This document shows, one piece after another, positions 33,872-46,400 of a stretch of DNA of 64,000 nucleotides. How positions within the stretch are numbered: the stretch's first letter is position 1; every line of letters starts with the position of its first letter. Position numbers and translations under genes: made by a program. The notes below the pieces were generated by a model. It ran no database searches and had not been told where the DNA came from. It was given only the letters and a program-made list of their open reading frames with translations. The DNA comes from Phyto melanocephala (lineage: Eukaryota; Arthropoda; Insecta; Diptera; Rhinophoridae), in NCBI GenBank assembly GCA_941918925.1, contig OW799233.1, forward strand, positions 9,664,001 through 9,728,000, read 5' to 3'.

Positions 33872-36800
33872 GTAAGTTTATTTTGCCTTTCGCTTTTCCT
33901 TTCTTTTTTTCACTTTATTTGTAATAAATTTCATTTTATATGAAATAAATTCCTAAAGTTTTTCAACATTTTTAAATTGGATGCTTAAACAAAGTTAAGA
34001 TGATTTATAATAAACATTTTATTAAACTGTACTGCAACATAAAAAGTTTAGCTATGGCGGTGAATACTGGGTGACCACCAGGGGTCGGTTTAAAATAACA
34101 TACAGATTCGAACGCTTTTTTGTTGTTGATTAATTGGTTTGCAAAATTTAAACAGCAACAAGTATGGAAACCTTTTTGTATTAAAGTAATACAAATATCT
34201 CAGAAAATGTAAAAACAAGTGAACAAATTAAAAAAGAAAAATTATTTAAAATACTAGATGTGTCATAATCAAAAATAATCAAAAGGTTATTTATTGCCGG
34301 TTTCTTTTAACAAGGCGATTTTATACAAGTGAAATTACCAGCCCAGCTGATTAAAAACCATTTTGTAAAAATTTGTTGAATTCACCTTAATTTAATTTAT
34401 TAATGCAGGGATGGAAAATGAGAATTTCGGTATTAAAAAATTGACTTGAGTGTACTTTTTTGATAATAAATATACCAAATTTATATATGTTTGTTGCTTT
34501 TGCACAAGGTTTTAATGTGTTTCACAAATACATAGAATTTTTTTTATCAAATTTTATTAAATTAAACTTATTATAACAACTTGCCCAACCCTTGGCCTTG
34601 ACAGAAAACATTCCCTTAAAAGTTACTTTATATCAATTCGCCGTTGAATATATCTGTATAAATATGCCTTGCCATTTATAAACATATTTACTTGTCAACG
34701 ACCCAACAATTTTATATTTGTTCACGTCAATAAAATTCGAACTCTAGTGATAACAATTCATGGGCAAATTGCAGTATACTGTAAAGATTTATAATTATAT
34801 TTTGATATTTCAAACTTGTTTTTATTTGACAGCAGACCTCTAAAAAGTTATTACCTGTTGCAAGAACTCCACCAAGTTTGTCGATATTTTTAAAAGCCTA
34901 AATTTATCAAGAAAAAATGCAAAGCATAATGCTAGGAACACAATTGTAACTAACGACGAATTTTCGGTCGCTAGAAAAACTGATTTGTATATGAAAACTA
35001 AATAAACACAATCATCGCATTAGGCGAAATTCGTCATACTCGGCGAATTCTGCATTTCACGCTAAACTTAGCTCATTTCAATAACAAAATCCTTCGGGGT
35101 TTTGTGCCTATTAATGGTATACATTAATATTTTTAACCATTTAAAATATTAAATCGTGTTGCACAATGATATTAAAAACCATTATCGTAATAATTATTTG
35201 AGTAAAAATCATGAATTGAGGCATTTAAAAAATTGATTTTTTTTAAGTTGTGGTAAAAATTAGACACTAATTTTTAAATATTTTGTTAGATAAGAGCGAA
35301 TTCATACAGGTGAAATTATCAGCCCAGCTGATGGGGAGACTTTATGTTAAAATTGGTTGAATTTGCCTTATTAATGCAGGGAAGGGAAATGTGATTTTAA
35401 ATTCGGTATTAAACAATTACATTACGTGTACTTTTTTGATAATGAATGTGCTAAATTTATGTATACTTGTTGTTTTTGCGTCATTAATAATGTGTTTCAA
35501 ACATGTATATCCTTTTTTAATCAAATTTTATTATATTTAATATGTAAAAACAACTTTTCCATCCCTGATTTACGAATTAGCCTTACATTAAACATCCCAT
35601 GAAAAGTTGCTTTGTTGTATCAATATCGCCGTTGCATATACCTTATGGATATGCCTTGGATAAGAGTATAAACTTACAAAAGAAAGGAAAAAAAATTTAA
35701 TTTTATTTAATTTTTTTTAAACTCCATCAAACTTAAAAAATTTTTAGATTTTTAACAAAAAAAATTAATTTTTCGAAGCAATAAAAAAAAGTAATTTTGT
35801 AAACATAAACTAAAAACTTGAAAACAAAATTTCGTACCAGTCTTTGAAAAATTTAATTTTTGAGAATAGTTTTTGTGAAACAACTAAAAAGCATTTTTCT
35901 GTTAAGTAATTTTTGCATAAAATTCTCTAAGTTTGGCGCCCTCTCGTAACGGCAAAGCAAAAAAATGTTTTTGTAAATATTTATTTGAGATACCTTCTCA
36001 TCTTTAAAAAAAATCTGTATTTAAACGCAATTGGACACAAAATTTTTTTTTTATTTGTGTCTATGGGACAAAGCATGGTGCGACAGTTGCATTTTTCTTG
36101 GTCAGCGCCATTTTATACCCTTCACACAGTGAAAAAGGGTATATATAGGTTTGTCATTCCGTGTGAAATTTCTACAATTTTCATTTCCGACCTCATAAAG
36201 TATATATTTTCTGAAAGCTTTTAAATAGGGGAGTCGATTAAGCTCTGTCAGGCTGTGCGCCTGTCCGCCTGTCCGTGTGTATGTTGAAATCCGGCTTGGA
36301 CCCGGATGAGGTATTAAAATATCAGAAATATTCGGGAGCAGATCCGTATTGAAAATCAGAAACATCGGTACATAAACAACTGAGATATGAGCAAAAACCC
36401 ACGACTCTTTTTCACAAAAACAACATTACAACAACAACATACATACATACAAACGTGTATACTGGTTAGAGTAAACGTGGTATCGAAGCCCAAAAAAATT
36501 TTTTTTTATTGTTTTTATATTTTTTTTTAATTTTTTTTTATTTTTTTTTAATTTTTATTTAATATATTATATATTATTTTTTTTTATTTTTTGTTTTTTT
36601 TTTTGTTTTATATTTATTATATACTAGCCAAACCCGGCGCGCGTTGCTACGCCCCTTAATGAATCGAAATGCATTCTGAATTTTAATTGAATATCAAGTG
36701 AAAAAACTTAAAAATTATAAGTTTTTTATGGGCGTGGCATTGCCCACTTTTCTAGTCACGAAATTGTAAAGTCATAACAGCTTAATATGTGTGCAAAGTT

Positions 36801-37445
36801 TCAGAAGAATCGGACCGGTGCAAGTACCTCAAAATTAAAATTGTTTTTATGGGCGTGGCCCTGCCCACTTTTCTTATCACGAAATTGTAAACTCATAACA
36901 GCTCAATGTGTGTGCGAAGTTTCAGAATAATCGGTCCAGTGCAAGTACTTCAAAATGATACCTTTTTTTTATGGGCGTGGCACTGCCCACTTTTCTAATC
37001 ACGAAATTATTTAGTCATGACAGCTCAATATGTGTGCAAAGTTTCAGAAAAATCAGTCTGGTGCAAGTACCTCAAAATTATAGCCTTTTTTTATGGGCGT
37101 GGCCCCGCCCACTTTTTTAATCGCAAAATTATAAAATCACGACAGCTTAATATGTGTGCAAAGTTTCAGAAAAATCGGTCCAGTGCAAGTACCTCAATAT
37201 TAAAACTTTTTTAGGGGCGTGGCCCCGCCCACTTTTCTTATCACGAAATTATTTAGTCATGACAGCTCGATATGTGTGCAAAGTTTCAGAAAAATCGGTC
37301 AAGTGCAAGTAGCTAAAACTGATAACTAATTTTTTATGGGCGTGGCCCCGCCCACTTTTTTTCATCCATAAACACTCCCCGGTATGTGTACAACAACTTA
37401 CCAAAGTTTGAGCCCGATCGGTTTTACAGTTTCAGAGTCTATAGC

Positions 37446-37484
<39 letters not shown>

Positions 37485-40400
37485 TTCACTTTTATATATA
37501 TAGATATTTTAATTATTTTTTTTTAAATATTTTTTTTTATATTTTTTTTTATTTTTTTTTATTTTTTTTTTTTTAAATACATACGCAAATTTATAATTTT
37601 ACAATGGGATGTTTTTATATATGTGTGTCTTTTATATGTATGTACGTATTTCATATGGGAATGAGATGACTACACGTTGTGAAGGGTATATAAGATTCGG
37701 CACGGCCGAATATAGCGCTCTTACTTGTTTAAAGAAAACTCGCTCAATTAGCGCGATTTATTTGAAAATAAAAATTATCGAAATTATGTAATATTTTCAC
37801 TAACATTTAATAATTATAAAATAATTCAGTACAATTATGCTTTTCTGTTTAATTCATAGCTTGAAATTTATGGCTGATTTAGTGAAAATTTAAGTATCAT
37901 CTAAACATAAGACTCGTTACATTTGAAAGATCCACAATTATCCGATAAAAATTATTGTATGAAGGATGTACTGGAAAAAAAAAATCCTTTTAAAATGAAT
38001 AGTTCTGCGAATGCTTATTTGATTAAACATTTAAGTCAGTAATAAAAAATTTATGAAACTACAAAAGTTAATCTCAATATATTTATGGATTTTAATACAA
38101 TATTAAACACTATACAGGGTGTCGAAATATGAAGTATCAATAATCAAGAGAAATCGCTGTGATCGCAGAGACCCGGGGTTTTTTGGCGGAAAATTTATTA
38201 TTTAGACGTAGAGAATATATAGTTTCAATAAGATGAAGCCATTTGCCATACATCAAGAGAAATAATGAATATTTTGAAAGGAAAGTTTAAAATCGCATTT
38301 TTTCTCGTAGAGGACACATATTTCTCGAGCTACCAATACCGTACAATTTGGATTTTTTTAAACCATTTTTTGAGATTTTTTCTTTGAAAATTGATGGCGC
38401 AAAGCCAAGAGCAACAGTACCGAACAGATATCAATCATTGACAGCAAACTGCGAGCCTGCTAAACTAATGTGTTTGTCAGTTGACATAATTTCTCATTTT
38501 TAAATGGAACCTTTTTACAATAAGCTGTAATAAAAATATTTTTAATATGTATTTCAAAAAAAATATGTCTTAAATTTGGGACACGCTTGCTTCGAGTTTT
38601 AATTTAAACAGAGTTCGGTAAAGACTGGCCGTAGTTTAAAACAGCAAACCAACTTAATTGTCAGTTTAGAGTTGTATGTGCGTTATTTTTTTTTTTTTCA
38701 AAATTGAAAAGAGATTTTTTGTTCTGTAAAGTGCATAGAATGCTCCAAAATTAAAATACATCACGTCAGAAGAAGCTACATCAGCATTTCATATTTGCTT
38801 AGAATAGACGAAACAAAACAGTGATAATGTTGCCAAACTACATAACGCAAATCAAAAATTTCTTTAATATTACGAAAAAATTTAAATACTTAAGTTTTAC
38901 AAGTGCATTGAACGAATTTATTAAACAAAATATGTACTGTGCTGAAAAACCCCACATTCAACGTCGAACCTTACATCCAGCCCAGTTTTCATTACAAACA
39001 AGAATCGAGTATATGTATGTACATAAATTGAAGTCACACTATGCTTGAAATAAAAATTTAATACTCGCAATTGCTTTTCTCTCTTATTTACTGTTGACTA
39101 AATACAAACATGTTATATGTTGTCCTTTTTTTGTATTTTTAACACATATTCTCTGTTTGTTTTTTTTTTTTGTTTTTGTAGCAATTTTTTTACCATGATT
39201 TTCCCAAGACACATCAAACAACAACCAGACGAAAAGTATACAAAAGCTGCCTGGTATGTGATACATGCATACGAGAGCTGATGGTAATCGATGTTCCACC
39301 CCAGGTAAATAAATTTCTTTATGCTATTCTAATGTCCCTGGTAACATAAACATATCGATGATCACAAGTAGAAAGGCCCTAACTTTTTTTTAAGAAACTG
39401 AGTTTTTCAGGTATTATAATATACATATTTTACACAAACACACCTCGACACAAAAAATTTAAGGCAATAGTATTAAAAATAACATTTTTACAAGCAATTC
39501 TCCAAAAAAGTTACATATCCTACTAATATAATAAATGTGAATGTTTGTATGTTTGGATGTTTGGATATTTGTTACTCAATCACACAAAAACGGCTGAACG
39601 GAACTAAATGAAATTCGGCACATGGATATATAACAACCTATATTAACACATAGGCTGCTTTTTATCGCGATAATAACGCGAAGTCGTTGGCAACTCATCA
39701 TAACACATCCTAAACGCGTTGTTTGTGTTGTAAATATTTTTGTTTTTGTTGTAAATACTAAGTCTACCTTTTATCCCGATAACTACGCAGACAAAGTCGC
39801 GGGCACAAGCTAGTTAATAATATAATTTTTATTACGTTTTTTTCTTTTCTTATAAAGTTACAATGACTAGAGCTAGGGCCTGTCTACTTGTGAACAACGA
39901 TATCTATATATTCATTCCATATGCCAGTTGGTTGTACCATTCTTTAAAGCAAAAAATATTTATTAAATGTTTTAAAATGAATTATACAATTTAACAAGTA
40001 ACAGAGCTTTATTTGGCCGTATCGATTCTGATAACACCCTTTACCATTATATAAGTATATATGTATAATGACCTCATCGTAGCGTAGCCTAAATTTCAGA
40101 TTCAATGCTATACGCAATATTTCTTTATTTTTTACTACACCATCTTTAATTTACTAGTCAAGCGCTATTATTTGAAAAAAATATCCGCCCATCTGAAATG
40201 GAACGCCATCTCGGATTTAATACTTATTCATAGTTTCCTATTTTTACTGGTCAAGTACTTTTGTTTCATACCAATATTTTAAGGTTTGAAGACGACTAAT
40301 CCATAATTACTATGTTTGATTCATATACATATATATGTTGGTTTTTTAGTTAAATAAAACAAAATTTATTGTCCACCTTTTTTTTTAAATAAAAATAGAA

Positions 40401-43400
40401 GAATTATTTTTTTAGTTGTTTAATTTTATCAAGTTTTTAGTGCGACTCTAGTTAAAATTATTGAGGTATATATGGGGCACCAACACATATATCTGTAATT
40501 TCTTAAGGTCACCATCTTGAATTTTAACTTTGACATAGTTTAAGGCTGCTTAGTTTTATATCAGTACTAGCCAAGCCTCGCTACGCCCCTTAATGAATAA
40601 AAATGCATTCTGAAATTTATTTGAATATCAAGTGCAAGAAGCTAAATATTATAACTTTTTTTATGGGCGTGGTCCTGCCCACTTTTCTAATCACGAAATT
40701 GTATAGTCATGACAGCTCAATATGTCTGCAAAGTTTCAGAAAAATCGGTCCAGTGCAATTACCTCGAAATTATAACTTTTTTTTATGGGCGTGACACTGC
40801 CCACTTTTCTAATCACAAAATTGTATAGTCATGACAGCTCAATATGTGTGCAAAGTTTAAGAAAAATCGGTGCAGTGAAAGTACCTCGAAATTATAACTT
40901 TTTTTATGGGCGTGGCCCTGCCCACTTTTTTAATCACGAAATTATATAGTCATGACAGCTCAATATGTGTGCAAAGTTTCAGAAAAATCGGTCTAGTGCA
41001 ATTACTTCGAAATTATAACTTTTTTTATGATCGTGGGCCTGCCCACTTTTCTAATCACGAAATTATAAAGTCATGACAGCTCAATATGTCTGCAAAGTTT
41101 CAGAAAAATCGGTCCAGTGCAATTACCTCGAAATTATAACTTTTTTTTATGGGCGTGACACTGCCCACTTTTCTAATCACAAAATTGTATAGTCATGACA
41201 GCTCAATATGTGTGCAAAGTTTAAGAAAAATCGGTGCAGTGAAAGTACCTCGAAATTATAACTTTTTTTATGGGCGTGGCCCTGCCCACTTTTTTAATCA
41301 CGAAATTATATAGTCATGACAGCTCAATATGTGTGCAAAGTTTCAGAAAAATCGGTCCAGTGCAATTACTTCGAAATTATAACTTTTTTTATGATCGTGG
41401 CCCTGCCCACTTTTCTAATCACGAAATTATAAAGTCATGACAGCTCAATATGTGTGCAAAGTTTCAGAAAAGTCGGTTCAGTGCAAGTACCTCGAAATTA
41501 TAACTTTGCTTTTATGGGCCCACTTTTGTAATCACGAAATTATAAAGTCATGACAGTTTAATATGTGTGCAAAGTTTCAAAAAATTCGGTCAAGTGCAAG
41601 TAGCTAAAAATTATAACTTATTTCTTATGAGCCAAGCCCCGCCCACTTTTTACCACCCTTTAACACTTCCTGGAATGTGTACAACAACTTGCCAAAGTTT
41701 GAGTCCGATCGGCTTTACGGTTTCGGAGTCTATAGCTAACACACACACACAGAGTTTCACTTTTATATATATATAGAATGAGGAGGTTGATGGTTTTACA
41801 TGTTTAAAAACAAGATTTGACCCATAAATTAATTTATTGTACGTGAATTTGCAGTGGCGGCCATCATGGATTTAAAATATATATAAATATATTATATTCT
41901 GCTATACAAGCCCTTTAGCACCCATGAGGTAAACAAATCGTTTTATTTAACGTTTGTAAATTTTAGGGAAAACAGCGAAGTAGTTATATTTTGCTGCTTA
42001 TATCTTAGTTAGTCTCAAAGCACTGACAAATTGCTTTCTTAGAAATAATTTCAGAGGCTACAACCTGCAGTTTGGTGTCCAAAACTTTTCTATGAGTTTG
42101 CAAAACTAGATGTATTAAAAATATATACTTTTTAAAACTTATTTATGCCTATAAAATTGCCAATTAGCGTTGGCTTTGTCTAAAATATTGTACAAATATT
42201 TCTACAGACAAAAAAAATTTAAGTAAAAATATGCAATGAAAAAATCAGAGACTATCGTGTTAATTTCCTCATATCTCGAAAAGTTATTGAGCGATTGTCT
42301 TGGATTTCAAAAGCGGTTCATTTGCAAATGTATTCAAAAGACAAATGCCACAAATAGATCTGTGGGATATTAAGGGGCTTCCTAAAAGTGATTTCAACCA
42401 CCGCAATTATATACCGACATTGCTTCTTCGAAAACCTATTCATAAGCTTTCAGAAAATATATACTTTATGGAGATACGAAATTAGTATTGTAGAAACTTC
42501 AAACAGAATGGCAGAGGTATACAGCCTTGGCACTACAGGTGAAGTGTTTTAAAAGACTACAAATTCACTGCTCATTTGACAGACGTTGTACAGCAATTTA
42601 TCAAACAAGCCTTCAATCAATTTAAAATATTTTCTTTAAATTCAGCATTAATTATTTTATTAATTCACTAATATTTAGTCAAAAAGTATTGTAAATAATA
42701 AAATAGTTAAACTTAATTAAATTAAAGTTTAAAAAATTTGTTTAACTCCCTAATTCAATAAGCAATTTTGCAGATGTTAATTGCCTCAGTTTCGTAAGAG
42801 TTAAGTTTCGAAAAATATTTAATAAACAAATAACATATTTTTTAAGACTTTATTACATCTTTAAACAACGTCAAGAATTTTGTTCAGGTAGGTTTAACAA
42901 ATAATGTGAAGAATTAAAAGAATATTTTATGTTCTTTTTCTTTATTTCTGTTTATTTTTATTCGAAATTATTGGCATTTTCATTAATATTATTAACAGCG
43001 TATGTATTTAGAAAGAGTATAAAATAAAATAAAATCATAATAACAAATGGTTTCTGACACTGCCAAACTGGCAGGACATACCTTGACTTGTTAAATGTAA
43101 AAATATTTAAAAATTGAAATAGAAAAAATATTTAAAAATTATATACATTTTGCATATTTAACAGAAACGATTTCCAGCTGATAATTTTGCCGAATGGAAC
43201 AACGGCCATCCACTGGGGTTGCGAACAGTTCATGCGTATGTTTTAGTCTTTGATATGGGAAACTTAGAGACATTTCGGGTAAGTTTTTATTTTGTTCTTT
43301 TTAATTTAATGTTTTATTAAAATTTTAAAGCATTTTATGATTTGTGACAGTCAGTTAATTTCAACAACATAATAAAATTTTGTTCTTCATTTTTTGTTAG

Positions 43401-46400
43401 TTTCTCTGCTAAGGAGAGTATCGAAAAAAATTTGTAGTTGCATTAAGTTAAATAAAACTCAAATCGTGCAATAAAAAAACTCTTTAAAATACGTAAATCA
43501 TATTGTACAAATTTATTTGACATTGAAATCTTTATTTATTATTTCGTATTTATAAAATTATCGACTTTTCTCGGAAGTCCTTCCATTAAAGATTTTACAG
43601 TTGCTTCTGTTACCTTTTTGGAGGAGGTGGTCTATCTACACTTAAAATCGGACATGTTCTGGGACAGTTTTCCTGTGTTCTTCAATTCCTTTTTTACAAT
43701 AGCCTAGTACCTTTCTACAGGCCTAAGTTCTGGACAGTTAGGTGGATTTGCCTCTCGTGCTACAAAAATTATATTATTCTTTGAATACCACTCAAGTGCC
43801 TTTTTTCAATACTGACATGATGCCAAAAATATGCAGGCATTAGGTGCTGTCTCAAAAAAGATAAAAGTCATTTTTGTGGGCACTCCGTGATATAAATTTC
43901 TGTATCGTGCCTGATGGCACAAATGCTTGGCTTCGTTTGCCACAACTGCAAATAGCTTGCCACACGAGAAATTTCTTAGGGAATGGGTAGTGACATCAGT
44001 ATCTTTACTAATGGGGCATAGGATAATCAATCCTTCACCTCGTACTTAAAGTGCTTAGAAAGACTCAGCTCGCTGTAGACTTATTATAGCAGGTAAGCAC
44101 ACATTAAGTGTAAATGCTATGGGTAACCTTAGCCTAGCGAAGATGCTGGCAATTACGATGAACTGCAAGATTAAAATGATTGGCAATATGAAATCGTTTT
44201 CCAGTCTAGAGAAAACGTTAATAGTATCGTGGGACACCCGGGAAGAAATGAATACCCATTGGTAGCTATGGAATCGATATTCGATATTCCCCCAATACAT
44301 AAATGGTCCGCATTCTAACGTTTTTTTTTCAACTAGTGCTTATTTCGTGAATAGTAACACTTAGCTCATGTCTGATTTGACAGATAATTAGTTGTATCCT
44401 TCCGCTGAACGAATATGGTTGTGTATACGCTTGAACAACGCAGGGAAATATTGCGACATTACTTTGGCCGATTTTGCCCAAAAAATTATCTTTTTAGATG
44501 AAGCTCATTTTGATCTTAGCGGGTATGTAAACAAGCAAAATTGTCGCATTTAGGGCACAGAAAACTCGCACGCATACATTGAAAAGCCGATACATCCAAA
44601 ACGAGTCACTGTTTGGTGCGGATTTTGGTCCAGAGGCATAATTGGGCCGTTTTTCTTCGAAAATAAGCAAGGAGTGGCCGTAGTCAATGGCGATCGTTAT
44701 CCGGCCATGTTGAACGAATTTTCTGTTCACAAAAATTTAAGAGCAGGATATTGGCAACATTTGGTTTCAACAGGACGGCGCTAGGTGCCACACAGTCGAA
44801 GCTACACTTTTTTTATAGCATTTTCAAACAAAAAAATTATTTGGCGGACCCTTTATATTAAGATATTAACAATATCCTAATTTTTAATACAGAAAATCTT
44901 TTGTAAAAATATTTAATCGGTATGTGATAATCTGTATCTTTCGAAATAGTATTCAGGTAATCAATTAATCACCGCATAAAGGGCCATCTATTTCACTAAG
45001 AGATTCTTTATTTATAGAACATATAAATAGAATTCTTAATAAGTTCTGTCTTCATATAAAAGTTGTTGCCTAAAATAAAACCTTCTCAATACTTGTTTGC
45101 TACTTGGCAAATAGTGAATTAACAAAATTATTATTATTTTTCTCCTTCACTAGCACACCTTTTACTGTTTGAGCACAAACAAAAATGAACTGCTTAAAAC
45201 AAAGTTGCTGGTAAAACTTTTATAATATCAAATACTTTTTCGTTTCATTAACACTTTAAACAACTTTTAAGTGGTTGTCTTCTCTTTAGTTAATTTCAGT
45301 TTTAAATGCAAATATTAATTTCTTTTCTTAATGATTTCTTAAATTTTTATTTTCTTTACAGTACTGCAGATCTATGAGAGATCAAATTTTGGATAGTTTT
45401 AGTCATCGTGATTTTAGTATAATTGTAGTTGGCAATAAATATGATACAATAAATGAAGCACAAGCAAATTCACAGGTAAATACACATACATTCAAACATT
45501 TTAATATGTGACAATATAATAAATAAGAAAGCATAAATATTTTTTTTAAATTAGGGTGCTACAGTTATTAAAAAATCTTAACGTTTTTATATGAACAATT
45601 TTTAAAGATTTATTTAATGTTGTTGAGTGGTTGCGAAAATCGGTTTTATGATAACAATACGCACAGTGGGTTCGGTAGTACCCAAAGTGGCGATTAATTC
45701 ATAGACGCTGTAGTCTTGAAATATTTTATTTTTTTATTGATGGGTTAGTATAAGCACATAAAAACACAGTATTTTAGAAAACAACAAGTTAAAAAATTTT
45801 TTTTAACCCGTTAAGCGCTTTTTTGTTTTTTGGAAAAAAAGACCTTAGTTCACAATATATGCTGTAACTTTGGAATAAAAAGCAATAAATTAATGAGTTA
45901 AACTGAAAATTAAAGCATACTCAATGCTTTATTAAAAAATTAAAATAATAAATATATTATATGTATTTGTATTTGTATTACTTTTAATCTAATCTAAAAT
46001 CCAACTTTTGTTTTTTACAAAATGTTATAAATAAACAAATAACGAGTAATGTACAATTACACAACACTTCAGATAAATAGCATCACGGTAAACAGACACA
46101 ATCAATACAAAATACAAATCAATATGACAGTGCCGAATTTTAAATGCCCTCCTATACGGAAGAAGTTTAATTAAATAGTTTAAAAAATATTAATATACCA
46201 TAATACATTAATTATCAACAGCTTACACATAAAAATTAAACACACTCTAATTAAAATTAAAAAAAAAAATTACCAACTATAAATTAGGTAAATTTGAACA
46301 GACTTTGTAATTTTACATAAAATTTCTTTAAATTTACTTAGCTTATGTAAGAAATTATTTAAAATATGTTGAAATTTACCCAATTTGTAGTAGGAATCTT

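Larger units (their letters stand above)
33872..39181 (+). other. Intron 1 of the Ras-like gene
   Basis: 5310 bp, GTAAGT donor, TTTTTGTAG acceptor. Contains two copies of an unclassified dispersed repeat, a HINE-like element with a nested Helitron, and a mariner fragment, listed separately. The rest is AT-rich. Confidence 0.8.

Noticed and set aside
33660..33875. 71-codon frame overlapping exon 1 of the Ras-like gene
   Set aside because: It starts at TTG, runs through the GTAAGT donor and encodes the P-loop region in the wrong frame.
36102..36365. 87-codon minus-strand frame
   Set aside because: Lies in the 5' end of the HINE-like repeat. Equivalent frames are broken in the other copies.
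41567..41776. Short plus-strand frames in the Helitron arrays (also 37017-37214 and 40603-40794)
   Set aside because: Translations of the tandem 121-bp units, not proteins.
43806..44300. Two minus-strand frames of 74 and 81 codons
   Set aside because: The first includes part of the decayed DDE transposase but is not a gene; the second is the antisense of the unclassified repeat.
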